DNA of 64,000 nucleotides from Heminiphilus faecis (GTDB lineage Bacteria; Bacteroidota; Bacteroidia; Bacteroidales; Muribaculaceae): the NCBI RefSeq assembly GCF_008728965.1, contig NZ_VSMC01000006.1:1-64000 (forward strand), read 5' to 3'. Position numbers and translations under genes: made by a program. Shown in pieces: positions 16,148 through 25,515 of this stretch. The notes beneath the pieces were generated by a model. The model saw nothing but the letters and a program-made list of their open reading frames with translations, was not told the DNA's origin and made no database searches. How positions within the stretch are numbered: position 1 is the stretch's first letter; each line of letters starts with the position of its first letter.

Positions 16148-18139
16148 CTACTTGGAAAAATTCTTCATTCCCGCTTCAAGAAACTCTGTAAAACGAGGAA
16201 TATTTTCGTCATAAGAGAATGGCCCTGACAAAAGCCGTCCCGACGGGTCAAGCACGACATAATAGGGCTGCGCATTGGCTTGGAATTTGTAGCGCTGAAG
16301 ATAGCTCCAGCGGTCGCCGTAGGTCTCCAGCACCACATTCTTGCCATTTTCGGTGACGGTCTCCGGTACTGGAAGTTTTTTCTTCTCGTCGACCATCAGC
16401 TTTATAACGACAAAATTGTCTTCAATCATAGTCCTGACATCAGGGTTGTCAAGAACGGCACCCTCCATCTTGCGACAGTTGACACATCCGTAGCCCGAGA
16501 AATCGATAAACACGGGTTTGCCCTCGGCTGCGGCAGCCTTCATGCCCTCTTCATAGTCGTCATACTCCTTGAATACACCTCCGTAAAGATTGAAATCCTG
16601 TGTGTAAAGCGGCGGCACAAATGCACTTACCCCCTTCAGAGGAGCACCCCACAACCCGGGCACAAGGTATATGGCAAACGACAGTGATATCATCGACAGG
16701 AAGAATCGGAAAGTGCCTATGCTTCCATTGGCCGGACCGTAATGCGAGAAATTAAACTTGCCCAGAAGATAGAGTCCGAGCAGAGTGAAAATAACAATCC
16801 ACAGAGCAAGGAACACCTCGCGGTCAAGTATATGCCATCCGTAAGCAAGATCCGCTACCGAAAGGAACTTCAGCGAAAGAGCCAATTCTACAAAACCGAG
16901 CACAACCTTGACGGTGTTCATCCATCCGCCGGACTTGGGAGCGCTCTGCAACCATGACGGGAACATGGCAAACAGGCAGAACGGTATGGCAAGAGCAAGT
17001 GAGAAGCCGAACATACCCACAGCCGGGCCGAACTTATCGCCGGTACTTGCCGCCTCGACCAGCAGTGTGCCTATGATAGGACCGGTGCAGGAGAAAGATA
17101 CCAGCGTAAGGGTAAATGCCATAAAGAATATGCTGAGAAGACCGGTTGTACGCTCGGCTGTGCTGTCCATCTTGTTGGCCCATGATGAGGGTAGCTTGAT
17201 GTCAAACGCCCCGAAGAACGATATGGCAAAAACCACAAGCAACAGGAAGAAAATTATATTGCATACCGCACTTGTGGACAAGGCATTAAGCGAACTCGCA
17301 CCGAACAGAGCGGTTATAAGCAGTCCTAACAGCAGATATATGGCAATGATTGATATGCCATAGATAAATGCATCGGCTACTGACCGGGCCCTCGACTTGC
17401 CTTTCTTGAGGAAAAAACTTACAGTAAGCGGTATCATAGGCCACACACAGGGAGTGAGCAATGCCACGAAACCGCCTATAAAACATGTTATGAATATGTA
17501 CCACATAGAAGTGGTATCAGTATTTTCAGCCTTCTCAGTGCCTGAAAAGTCCACAGGCTCCCAAATGCCGGCATCGGTATCGGACTTCTCATCAGCCACA
17601 TTGGCAAACGGTTTTTCGACAAGTGCGGCGGCATCAGTATCGGCTGTCGTCTCGGCTACATCGTCAGCGCCACCCTTTGCAAAGCCGGTAAATTCAAATG
17701 TCTCTTTCTGTGGCGGAATACAGTTCTGGTCATTGCACGCCGAAAACCGTATGGTACCTGCCACGGCATAATGGTCAGAACCGGCTACGAACGCCTGCTT
17801 GATGACCACTCGTTCGGTCCACCAGCTGAGATTGGCACCGAACATTTCGTCAAACTCCTTGTGCGACACTTTGTCGGCCGTCAACTTGCCTTCAAGCGTC
17901 ACGCCTTCAAGCTTGCTCCAGTCCACAGACAGCGGCGTAGGTCCTATGTCAGGGTCCACTTCATTACTGTACATGTGCCATCCGGACAAAATGTCGGCAG
18001 TCATGACGATTTCGCCCTTGTTTCCGTCAGTCATGTCAAGCGCTACAGTCCACTTGACCGGATTCACAAACTGTGCGTTAAGCCCCGAAAAAGAGGCGAC
18101 CAGCATTATAATCAGAATATTAAAAACGCGTTTTCCCAT
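16148..18139 (-). CDS. dsbD: Thiol:disulfide interchange protein DsbD
   Basis: Inner-membrane electron conduit of 663 residues that carries reducing equivalents from cytosolic thioredoxin to periplasmic proteins. A signal peptide is followed by the alpha domain with a Cys pair in SACNDQNCIPP, eight-helix transmembrane beta domain with Cys in TPCVWPMIPL and FSCTGPIIG, and a C-terminal thioredoxin-like gamma domain with GCVNCRKMEG. All six redox cysteines expected for DsbD are visible. The ATG at 18139 is used; the codon before it is GTG. A TAACTTTG -7 element lies at 18174-18181. It heads the operon with trmH-like and radA. Confidence 0.93.
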   Translation of the reverse strand: MGKRVFNILIIMLVASFSGLNAQFVNPVKWTVALDMTDGNKGEIVMTADILSGWHMYSNEVDPDIGPTPLSVDWSKLEGVTLEGKLTADKVSHKEFDEMFGANLSWWTERVVIKQAFVAGSDHYAVAGTIRFSACNDQNCIPPQKETFEFTGFAKGGADDVAETTADTDAAALVEKPFANVADEKSDTDAGIWEPVDFSGTEKAENTDTTSMWYIFITCFIGGFVALLTPCVWPMIPLTVSFFLKKGKSRARSVADAFIYGISIIAIYLLLGLLITALFGASSLNALSTSAVCNIIFFLLLVVFAISFFGAFDIKLPSSWANKMDSTAERTTGLLSIFFMAFTLTLVSFSCTGPIIGTLLVEAASTGDKFGPAVGMFGFSLALAIPFCLFAMFPSWLQSAPKSGGWMNTVKVVLGFVELALSLKFLSVADLAYGWHILDREVFLALWIVIFTLLGLYLLGKFNFSHYGPANGSIGTFRFFLSMISLSFAIYLVPGLWGAPLKGVSAFVPPLYTQDFNLYGGVFKEYDDYEEGMKAAAAEGKPVFIDFSGYGCVNCRKMEGAVLDNPDVRTMIEDNFVVIKLMVDEKKKLPVPETVTENGKNVVLETYGDRWSYLQRYKFQANAQPYYVVLDPSGRLLSGPFSYDENIPRFTEFLEAGMKNFSK

Positions 18140-18173
18140 CACAGAAAAAATACTATGTTATTAATTTAATGTA

Positions 18174-18181
18174 CAAAGTTA
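18174..18181 (-). promoter_or_regulatory. -7 element of the dsbD operon promoter
   Basis: CAAAGTTA on the plus strand is TAACTTTG on the minus strand, an exact TAnnTTTG match about 35 bp before the start codon. The -33 box is not clear. Confidence 0.5.
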
Positions 18182-18417
18182 GGGCTTTTGCCATAAATAC
18201 CCGCTATATTTCAATATTTTTCACAACCGCCCATTTACCCGACCTGCATAACACGCGAAGCTACTTACAGATTCGGCCAATCTGCAAGCCTGATTATGAC
18301 GTATATTTATCATCAGCCCACAAATAAATATAACAAATTTTATCGGGCAATTAGCTTTGTTTTAGAGCTATTCTTTTTATATGTCGTAACTTTGCTGTTA
18401 GAACAACTGAAACGTTT

Positions 18418-19560
18418 ATGCCAAACCGCATCATCACATCAATATTATTCGCCACCGTTGCGACAGCCGCAACGGTGGCGAATACCGAGTTTACCGACTC
18501 TTTAAAAACACCGGAACTTAACAATCAGAATGTGACCGCAACAAATTGCGCACATAGGCTTTTTACGACTTCCAAGAGCTTCGATATGATTGCGTCACTG
18601 CAATATTTTAACAAAATAAAGGAAAGACCGCAGTTCAGCCATCTCGCCGCCGACTCCGCTTTCATGAGTGAACTTAACACTATAAATGATAATGTTTCAG
18701 CATCCAAACTGTGTAATCTCTATGCATCTTTCGGAGGAAACAGACATGATACCGACTCATGTGTGGTTTTCTTCACTTTGTTGGCGGAAAACAATGATGT
18801 CATCAAATATGATGAAAGTTGGGTGAATAACATCGTGAATCTGAGTCCACAGATAAGCAGCTGTCTGTCAGCCATAAATAATGCCGGTTATTCGGAGTAT
18901 TGGGTATCTGACATAAAACCTGTTATTGACGGGTATATAAATTCCTATCCGGTTTCGGAGAAAGCTCTCAACGCCATACATGATGCCATGACAGAATTCT
19001 CCGGACCGGAGATACTGCCACCGACACATTCCAACATCTACATTCTAAACATCGACAATGCCTTCAACCTATCAGACGAATCATTCTGCTGCACACCGAT
19101 TTTGCTCAATACAGAGTTTGAAAAAAAATTCAGGCTCGACTTTCTGAAAGTCTATATTCACGAGAATCTTCATCGTCTGTCGATATCCGGCGAGCTTATG
19201 AATAGACTCGATGAACTTATGGCCGACGATTTCTACCATGAGAATGAAAATGTGGCAAGAAGCCATAACGAAGGCCGCAATGAGGCTTTTGTCGTCGCAG
19301 CCGAAGTCTTTATATCTCACAAAATCGGCCGTAGGGACAACCGTAGCGTATATAATGAATTTAAGGAGTATGTCGATGGCAGTCTTGTACTTGCCCCTAT
19401 AATTTACATACACCTCCATGATAAGCAGGAAGCAGAATCGCTCAATGACTTCATTCTCCGCCTATTTGACAACGGAACAATAAAGACCGGTTACGTCAAG
19501 ACTGCGTATGACAAAGCCATGAGTAGGCTTGAGACTGCAATACCGCAAACAGAAATATGA
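18418..19560 (+). CDS. Secreted protein with HENLH zincin-like motif
   Basis: I do not recognise the family. The protein has 380 residues with a signal-like N-terminus (IITSILFATVATAATV). An HExxH motif, HENLH, lies at 248-252 in the helix KVYIHENLHRLS. Acidic residues downstream (E289 and E296 in NEAFVVAAEVF) could supply the third ligand, as in gluzincin peptidases. The region just before it (TEFEKKFRLDFLKVYI) resembles the strand-helix lead-in of such enzymes. A secreted metallopeptidase is thus plausible but unproven. A TAACTTTG -7 element at 18387-18394 precedes the ATG. The base composition seems more A+T-rich than the dsbD operon, hinting at accessory DNA. The PH-domain gene follows after 36 bp. 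Confidence 0.6.
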   Translation: MPNRIITSILFATVATAATVANTEFTDSLKTPELNNQNVTATNCAHRLFTTSKSFDMIASLQYFNKIKERPQFSHLAADSAFMSELNTINDNVSASKLCNLYASFGGNRHDTDSCVVFFTLLAENNDVIKYDESWVNNIVNLSPQISSCLSAINNAGYSEYWVSDIKPVIDGYINSYPVSEKALNAIHDAMTEFSGPEILPPTHSNIYILNIDNAFNLSDESFCCTPILLNTEFEKKFRLDFLKVYIHENLHRLSISGELMNRLDELMADDFYHENENVARSHNEGRNEAFVVAAEVFISHKIGRRDNRSVYNEFKEYVDGSLVLAPIIYIHLHDKQEAESLNDFILRLFDNGTIKTGYVKTAYDKAMSRLETAIPQTEI

Positions 19561-19596
19561 CAATAACCAACATGTATAAACTTTATTTTACAACTT

Positions 19597-20022
19597 ATGA
19601 AAACTGTATACCGTTCAAGGATTGACTGGTGGATATGGGCTACCGCATGCTTCTTTTTCGTCGTGCTTATAGTCGCAGCCATAGGCGGCATAGGATTGAT
19701 CTCTTTTTTAATCTTTCTGATAGGTTTCGGAAGCATATTTGCCATAACTTTTTTCGGAGTATGGTATGCCGTTGAAGGAAATGAGCTTTCAGTATATCAG
19801 TTTTGCCGCCCGCATCGCTTCCCTATCAATAAAATCAAGGCTATAAAATCGTGCAAAAGTTTTCTTTGGGGACCGGCCTTATCCTCTGATAAACTGGCCA
19901 TAACATTTACTGACCGTTCTGTATTAAAACTTTCCGGTCCCATGTACATATCTCCCAAAGACAAGGAGAGATTCGTCGGCCAACTCCTTGAAATCAATCC
20001 GGATATCAAGATAAATTTATAA
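19597..20022 (+). CDS. Membrane protein with bacterial PH-like domain (YyaB type)
   Basis: Protein of 141 residues. Two adjacent transmembrane segments occupy about 12-55 (WWIWATACFFFVVLIVAAIG and following). A compact C-terminal domain of about 80 residues follows with the pattern ...FPINKIKAIKSCKSF...LAITFTDRSVLKLS, as in the YyaB-like bacterial PH domain family (formerly DUF1200). The N-terminal YRSRIDWWIW also fits that family. The function is unknown. It follows the HENLH gene by 36 bp on the same strand, so the two are probably co-transcribed. Confidence 0.7.
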   Translation: MKTVYRSRIDWWIWATACFFFVVLIVAAIGGIGLISFLIFLIGFGSIFAITFFGVWYAVEGNELSVYQFCRPHRFPINKIKAIKSCKSFLWGPALSSDKLAITFTDRSVLKLSGPMYISPKDKERFVGQLLEINPDIKINL

Positions 20023-20150
20023 TCAGTGCAAGCAATATCGTAACTTACATAATTTTATCACCACCCCGTTATATTCATCTGACAAAGAGCTACCGATATG
20101 CATCTTTGATCGAGCCTTTCGATTCTTTGCGAATATTTTTCGGGCAAATA

Positions 20151-20182
20151 TTGATGGATTTAAAATAAAAAATATAACTTTG
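20151..20182 (+). promoter_or_regulatory. Ferredoxin promoter
   Basis: TAACTTTG at 20175-20182 with a TTG at 20151-20153, gap 21 bp. It gives a leader of about 45 nt before the ferredoxin ATG. Confidence 0.65.
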
Positions 20183-20231
20183 CATGGTAAAGCAATAACA
20201 AGTATTCGTATAATATCTAAATTAAATTATC

Positions 20232-20402
20232 ATGGCTTACGTAATTACAGATAAGTGTGTAGCTTGCGGCACTTGCCTTCCGGTGTGCCCCGTAGAAGCA
20301 ATCTCCGAAGGTGACATCTACCACATCGATCCCGACACCTGCATCGAGTGCGGTAGCTGCGCTGAAGTTTGCCCCAGCGAAGCAATTATCCCCGGTGAAT
20401 AA
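20232..20402 (+). CDS. 2[4Fe-4S] ferredoxin
   Basis: A 56-residue bacterial ferredoxin. It has two classical cluster-binding motifs, CVACGTCLPVCP and CIECGSCAEVCP, and nothing else. It is a cytosolic low-potential one-electron carrier for pyruvate:ferredoxin oxidoreductase, hydrogenase and similar enzymes. It has its own promoter and a strong terminator, so it is monocistronic. Since the complex I genes in this window lack the NADH-binding module, a ferredoxin is a reasonable candidate electron donor, but nothing here links this copy specifically. Confidence 0.95.
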   Translation: MAYVITDKCVACGTCLPVCPVEAISEGDIYHIDPDTCIECGSCAEVCPSEAIIPGE

Positions 20403-20416
20403 TCCAATACCGGTAC

Positions 20417-20458
20417 ATAAATAACAAAGGCTCCCATATGGGAGCCTTTGTTATTTAT
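20417..20458. terminator. Bidirectional terminator, ferredoxin / rnpB
   Basis: A 42-bp perfect palindrome (arms about 21 bp, centre at CCCATATGGG) lies between the ferredoxin stop and the 3' end of rnpB. A/T-rich outer arms give a T-rich tail in both directions, so one hairpin can serve both transcripts. Confidence 0.85.
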
Positions 20459-20462
20459 AAAA

Positions 20463-20846
20463 TCGAGCGGGCCTGTAAGCCGGGTTATGTAGCGGAGATA
20501 CTCCGCCGTCGGTCATTTATCTACGCCCGCTGTTACCACCGGGCTGAGTCGCGGCTTTGCCGCAGTCAGCAGTCTACCCCCCGGCAATGGACGAGCAGCC
20601 CTTGAATGCCGGTATACTTGACCTTGCAACCCATCAGATGTGCGGCGGCCCATATCGCTGTGGGCCCCGGTGAGCTCTTACCTCGCCTTTTCACCCTTAC
20701 CGCCACAAGGGCGGCGGTTATTTTCTGTCACATTACTCTGCCATCGCTGACAGGTCTCCGTTAGGGACCATGGTGCTCTGCGTTGCCCGGACTTTCCTCT
20801 TGCCGCACGCGAAGTCGACAAGCGACCGACCGTCCCGCTCGAAACG
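20463..20846 (-). ncRNA. rnpB: RNase P RNA, bacterial class A
   Basis: The catalytic RNA of RNase P, which removes tRNA 5' leaders. On the minus strand the conserved blocks are seen in order: GAGGAAAGTCCGGGC near the 5' end, ACAGAAA, GGGTGAAAAGGCGAGGTAAG, AGAGCTCACC, then GATAAATGACCG and ACATAACCCGGCTTA near the 3' end. The P1 stem is formed by GAGCGGG at the 5' end and CCCGCTC at the 3' end. Length of about 384 nt fits the A type. A -7 element, TAAATTTG (plus 20852-20859), sits just upstream, right after the STAND gene stop. The ends are estimates. Confidence 0.93.
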
Positions 20847-20851
20847 TAGCG

Positions 20852-20859
20852 CAAATTTA
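20852..20859 (-). promoter_or_regulatory. -7 element of rnpB
   Basis: CAAATTTA on the plus strand reads TAAATTTG on the minus strand, about 6 bp before the predicted RNA 5' end. A TTTG further upstream is 23 bp away, slightly long. Confidence 0.6.
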
Positions 20860-20903
20860 CAAAATTTCATCATAACACCACGCAAATTACCCGGCCAATG
20901 CTA

Positions 20904-23900
20904 TTATAACATAGGATTAAAGTGCAAGTTGGCAGAGCATCGCGGACATAAAGCATCGCCTCCGGGTTTGAATCCGGCATCATCGTCTAAAAACATTTCC
21001 GCTCCGCACATAGGACAAACCGCACTTGGCTCCCGCATCACTTTTTCGCCCAAATCCCATCGACCGGTAAAAGTGGCTATGGCCGGATTATTCAATTGGT
21101 ACTTAGCAGGGACTTCGAATCGGCTTATCTTTCCCAAATAATCTACAGTAACAAGCCCCACAGCACATGCCCGGGCATCCCACAAAAAACCGGCATTGGC
21201 TCTTAACAGCACCTGTCGTGCTTCAACATCCATAAAAATCAGTTCACCGCTATTCAGATATACAAATATATGGACATCATTAAAAACGGTAAATACCGAC
21301 TGTACATTATCGGCCAAATAGATATAATTCTCCTCCTCCAGTATATGACGACGGTATAGCCGACCATCTTTAAGGAAATATAGAATGGTGCCTGACGGAG
21401 ACATGCCGACAAGAGAATAGTCACACGGTTCACTATACGTATATAACGATTCCAAGTCAACATGTATCAACTCCTTTTTCTCTTCATCTGTAGAAATAAG
21501 CTCATTCATCCATGGATGTTCAAAAACGAGTCCGTATGCATTAGCGTTAAAACACATCAAGCTGAGGAAGTCCTTTGAGCCACACCTGTCAATAAATCTG
21601 TCAGAGCATTTTATGTCATCATAAATAAGTTTATTTTGCCACAAATCCCAAACTCCGTAATATGAGCCCGTACGGAATATTATATAGTTATTATTTTGCG
21701 TAAAAAAAGCTCCTCCCTTATTATACATATAGAACTCCGGCAAATTAATTTGCTTGATAAAAGATTTGTTTAAAACGTCATATACATAAACATTTACATC
21801 AAACGGGTCAGAGATATAGTCTCCGGTCACGCCAATCATGTATCGGCTGTCTCGGGAAAAACAGATAGATATACACGCACATTCCGTTTGCTTATCAATA
21901 AGCCTTTGCCCGGCCATATCACAAAGTATCAGCTCACTACGTTCTCGTGCAAACGAAGATGCTCCCATGAAGTTCCCGTCAGGTGACACCGCGCAGCAAG
22001 CAATATAAGAGAATGTTTTATTTTCAAAAGGCAATTCACGACTATTCAGAACCGTACCATTTATCTCATAAACAAATGGCTGAATTTCCTGCAGTAGATT
22101 TATACCGGCCGATACAGCAATACGTTTGCCCGAAGAATCACATGCCAATGCATTTATTCCGCAGTTATATACTGCCGGAATATAAGGGAATTTTATACGC
22201 TCTTCTACATTAAAAATCTCCTCACGGTCACCCATGGTCAAGACAAAGTTACGATTATAACAACGTATATCGGGACATGGATAAACATGCACATCCAAAT
22301 CGGCATCAGAAATGAATTCCAATACCGTGAGACAATGAGGCTTTTCTTTCATATATAGTCGTGAGCCGGTACTGTCAAACCATGCAACATAAACCAATAA
22401 ATCGACATTATAAGACCAATGAAAATAACGATTTTTTCCATTTTCCATACAATGGCGATATAATGTCCTCCGCGTAAGACAACATTCATCATGTACCGCA
22501 ACAATGCGAGCTTCGTCACCGTCAACATGACCGAATCCGGGCATATCACCGGTCGCTACATCCCATCGGAAAAGTATGCGCTCTTCAGTAATCAGCCATA
22601 CATACTTTCCGCTATAAGAAACCATTGCATCGACTATACCGTTGAATCTTATAGTATTGCCGGTTTCTCTGAAATAGACCTCTATGTCACTGCCATTTCC
22701 ATACACCATGACATTACCGTCGGCCGACAAAGACTTTCGCTTTTTGTCGACCGGCAATCGTTTTAAGGTCCTGTTTTCAACTTGGTCATATAAAAAGGCA
22801 GTATCTTCGCACACTATAAGATGATATCGAAGAGTATCATCGCAAATAAAATCTACAATCTCCGAAGTCAAAGAGTAGCCACGCGATTTGCTTGAATTAA
22901 CCAAGTTTTGTGTATGCACCCTATGGCCGTTGTCATATAAAGATACTATCGAGTCTCCATCTCCGCTTATCGCCATTACGCGTCCGCGCACATCGACAAT
23001 ATGCCTTATATACCCGGCGTCGAATGCATTGCACAACGTATTTTTAATTATACCGCAGTTTCCGATATAGATATTGCTGTAATCATCAGCGATTTTCCCT
23101 ATTATAGAAAATTGTGACAGATATGTTTTCTTTAACCGCGAAGTGTCGGGAAGATTACACAATTGAAGTTCCAACAATCCGACATCGGCAATTTCGGGTA
23201 ATTGTGCGACCTCAGCCTTTACCGACAGAAACTCTAGTGCACGTTCGGGAGAGAGAACGGGTGTTATCAATTCATAATCCGCTCGAAGCTGTTTAGGGTA
23301 TCTTGATTGTTTTCCTAATATATAATCAAGAGTATGCGTCAGTAATCGCCATGCTTGTAAACCTAAAGCCTGATACTGTTCCATGTCATAACATGCACAT
23401 GACATCATAGCGTTATACAATGTTCTGACTAATTGTAAAAACGCATGACCGTCATCATTTCTTATTCCGCCAAGATAGTATTCATATAGTGAATGATAGT
23501 ATCGAGTACGCACCTTAGCATCACTGAAATATAGCCTCTTGACCGCCCGTCGCAACTCATTGTGAAAGAATGCAATCAGTACGCCACACTCCGTATTGAC
23601 AGGGCGCAATAATGTGGCAATGTCATATTTCAATCTGTACCATAATATAGGAGGTATATTAATATCAGCTTTATCCAATTGATGAAATGATTTCCCAATA
23701 AGGGAATCCACATAGTCTTCATCAAGGGCCAGTAACCGCAACACCTCACTATCAGTCAGGCCTAAATCTTCCGCACAAAACAATCTGACCACAGCTTCGA
23801 CCAAAGAGGCTCCGTGACGCTCGGGACGAGACAGGCTGTTAAATATAAATTCTATCAGCGAGTCAAGTGTAGGAGGTATCAAAGACAAATCTGCCCATGA

Positions 23901-25475
23901 GGGCATATCTGAAAGATAATTCCCCAAGATTTTAGCATACAATGCACTCTCATCAGTATTGGTCAATATACCGGACAATTGACTCCATTGCGTCGGACAC
24001 AGTTTCCGCCCCGCACGCATCAGTACACTATCGATGACCAACCAAGCATTAGAGCCGATAGCCGGCAAATTCCATGACCGGATATCGGTACGCTCGAAAT
24101 TATATTTAACATCATCGGTCGACGATATGATTATTTTCAAGTCGGGCCGTAGCTTATGATTCAACCACATCAGGCTATGAAAATTACAGTATGTACTATC
24201 GTCAACCTGATCAATGGCATCAATCACGACCAACAACGGACGAGTCAAATGAAGCTTTCGGAACAAGCTACCGAAATGGTCTACATCAAATATTACCGAC
24301 CGTGCAGATTTAAATCGAAGTTTCTTATCTCGCTCATTTTTATATTTGTCGGCCGCGACAATGTCATTCCACAGCGACCGTAACAAAAACTTCGCATCGG
24401 AAGGGTCGGGATTACTGCCACAAAAACGGCATACTATGTCATGACTACCTGAATACCTATTGACCACCTTTGCCAACAGAGCACTCTTACCGGAGCCACT
24501 TTTGCCTTTTATCCATAGTACGACATTATCTTCTGGATTATTGACATAGCTGTCAATATATTGGAGTTCCGTTTCTCGTCCTACAAAACCGTCGGCAAGT
24601 TCAGTTGCTTTGGCCATATGTCGCAAATTGTACGATAGTTCGTCATCAGTCTCTGCCTCAGCAATAGCATTTTCAATGATGCTTCTCAACCTTGCCTCAG
24701 CTCCCTCGACAAACTCATCTTTATACCACTCTCCGCAATACTCATGATAAGAACATTCAATTTCCAATGTATTTTTCGCATACAGCTCACTCTTTAATTT
24801 ATGGCGTAGACGTCTTATTTTCGCGACACCCGTCGGCGTAAGCTCTTCATACTTGGACCGCTCATTATGTGGCACGTCATATAAGTCACGAAAGAATGCA
24901 AATACATGATTGTGAGCATCGGCCTTCAATACACCCGCATTAATTTCATACTCGGTAGCAGAAAGCGCATAGTCATTACCATAGGCGACATTACGCTCAA
25001 ACATCTCCATAAGAGGTTTCTCAACCCCACTATGCCATACAGCGTCATCATCATAAGGCGATGTACGAGGCATTAAAACATAAACCGGTTCGGCAAGCGC
25101 ATTTTCATCAAGTCTGTACCACCGGTGAAATAAAACATCCTCATTAGCAGTCATCTCCAATGCCTCATAATTCGACAGGCTTACTATCTCGGGTAATGGT
25201 ATCCATCCGTAACGATTACCCAGAAGCAGAATAAAATTGGGTTTCGGCGATAGCTCCTGACATCGTCTCAACTCTTCAAGACAGATGCTCATTGTGCGGT
25301 TATCCAACGAAGCCTCGCGACTTATACCCCAACGTAAATCCACATACTCCAGTTGCCATCCGAGTTTGGCGTACTCTGCGGAAAGACGAGTCAATATATC
25401 CCTCAAAAGATTACGCTCAAGCTCCATATCGGCAAAGGTGGAACTGATGAAAAAACGGATATATTTTGCTCTCAT
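20904..25475 (-). CDS. DUF4062-STAND NTPase with propeller-like C-terminal half (TEP1/NPHP3-like)
   Basis: Very large protein of 1523 residues. Residues 5-95 match the DUF4062 type of N-terminal domain (YIRFFISSTFADMELERNLL, LRWGIS, LLGNRYGW). A NACHT/STAND ATPase follows: VGRETEL at 298-304, Walker A GKSGSGKS at 324-331, and Walker B LLVVIDAIDQVDD at 414-426. Helical winged/HETHS-like regions lie at about 450-800. From about 800 to 1460 there are degenerate WD/propeller-like repeats (for example CCAVSPDGNFMG, ISICFSRDSRYM, YYGVWDLWQNKL). A C-terminal zinc ribbon holds CxxC pairs at 1487/1490 and 1510/1513. The same order occurs in eukaryotic TEP1 and NPHP3-like proteins. Bacterial STAND proteins often act in phage defence or regulated cell death; that role is inference. 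It lies 40 bp behind the helicase gene on the same strand and upstream of rnpB. Confidence 0.85.
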   Translation of the reverse strand: MRAKYIRFFISSTFADMELERNLLRDILTRLSAEYAKLGWQLEYVDLRWGISREASLDNRTMSICLEELRRCQELSPKPNFILLLGNRYGWIPLPEIVSLSNYEALEMTANEDVLFHRWYRLDENALAEPVYVLMPRTSPYDDDAVWHSGVEKPLMEMFERNVAYGNDYALSATEYEINAGVLKADAHNHVFAFFRDLYDVPHNERSKYEELTPTGVAKIRRLRHKLKSELYAKNTLEIECSYHEYCGEWYKDEFVEGAEARLRSIIENAIAEAETDDELSYNLRHMAKATELADGFVGRETELQYIDSYVNNPEDNVVLWIKGKSGSGKSALLAKVVNRYSGSHDIVCRFCGSNPDPSDAKFLLRSLWNDIVAADKYKNERDKKLRFKSARSVIFDVDHFGSLFRKLHLTRPLLVVIDAIDQVDDSTYCNFHSLMWLNHKLRPDLKIIISSTDDVKYNFERTDIRSWNLPAIGSNAWLVIDSVLMRAGRKLCPTQWSQLSGILTNTDESALYAKILGNYLSDMPSWADLSLIPPTLDSLIEFIFNSLSRPERHGASLVEAVVRLFCAEDLGLTDSEVLRLLALDEDYVDSLIGKSFHQLDKADINIPPILWYRLKYDIATLLRPVNTECGVLIAFFHNELRRAVKRLYFSDAKVRTRYYHSLYEYYLGGIRNDDGHAFLQLVRTLYNAMMSCACYDMEQYQALGLQAWRLLTHTLDYILGKQSRYPKQLRADYELITPVLSPERALEFLSVKAEVAQLPEIADVGLLELQLCNLPDTSRLKKTYLSQFSIIGKIADDYSNIYIGNCGIIKNTLCNAFDAGYIRHIVDVRGRVMAISGDGDSIVSLYDNGHRVHTQNLVNSSKSRGYSLTSEIVDFICDDTLRYHLIVCEDTAFLYDQVENRTLKRLPVDKKRKSLSADGNVMVYGNGSDIEVYFRETGNTIRFNGIVDAMVSYSGKYVWLITEERILFRWDVATGDMPGFGHVDGDEARIVAVHDECCLTRRTLYRHCMENGKNRYFHWSYNVDLLVYVAWFDSTGSRLYMKEKPHCLTVLEFISDADLDVHVYPCPDIRCYNRNFVLTMGDREEIFNVEERIKFPYIPAVYNCGINALACDSSGKRIAVSAGINLLQEIQPFVYEINGTVLNSRELPFENKTFSYIACCAVSPDGNFMGASSFARERSELILCDMAGQRLIDKQTECACISICFSRDSRYMIGVTGDYISDPFDVNVYVYDVLNKSFIKQINLPEFYMYNKGGAFFTQNNNYIIFRTGSYYGVWDLWQNKLIYDDIKCSDRFIDRCGSKDFLSLMCFNANAYGLVFEHPWMNELISTDEEKKELIHVDLESLYTYSEPCDYSLVGMSPSGTILYFLKDGRLYRRHILEEENYIYLADNVQSVFTVFNDVHIFVYLNSGELIFMDVEARQVLLRANAGFLWDARACAVGLVTVDYLGKISRFEVPAKYQLNNPAIATFTGRWDLGEKVMREPSAVCPMCGAEMFLDDDAGFKPGGDALCPRCSANLHFNPML

Positions 25476-25515
25476 ATCGGCATATATTTAAGGTTAAACA
25501 ACTGCAAAGTCTATG

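Noticed and set aside
20232-20402. Ferredoxin as the dedicated donor of the complex I in this window
   Set aside because: It is 13 kb away with its own promoter and terminator; nothing in the sequence links the two specifically.
20955-20980. Sequence resembling a tRNA T-arm (GGTTTGAATCCGG)
   Set aside because: It lies inside the STAND coding region at the zinc ribbon; no acceptor or anticodon stem can be built around it.
20770-21141. 123-codon plus-strand frame over rnpB
   Set aside because: It overlaps the RNase P RNA and the STAND gene end; the RNA motifs are decisive.
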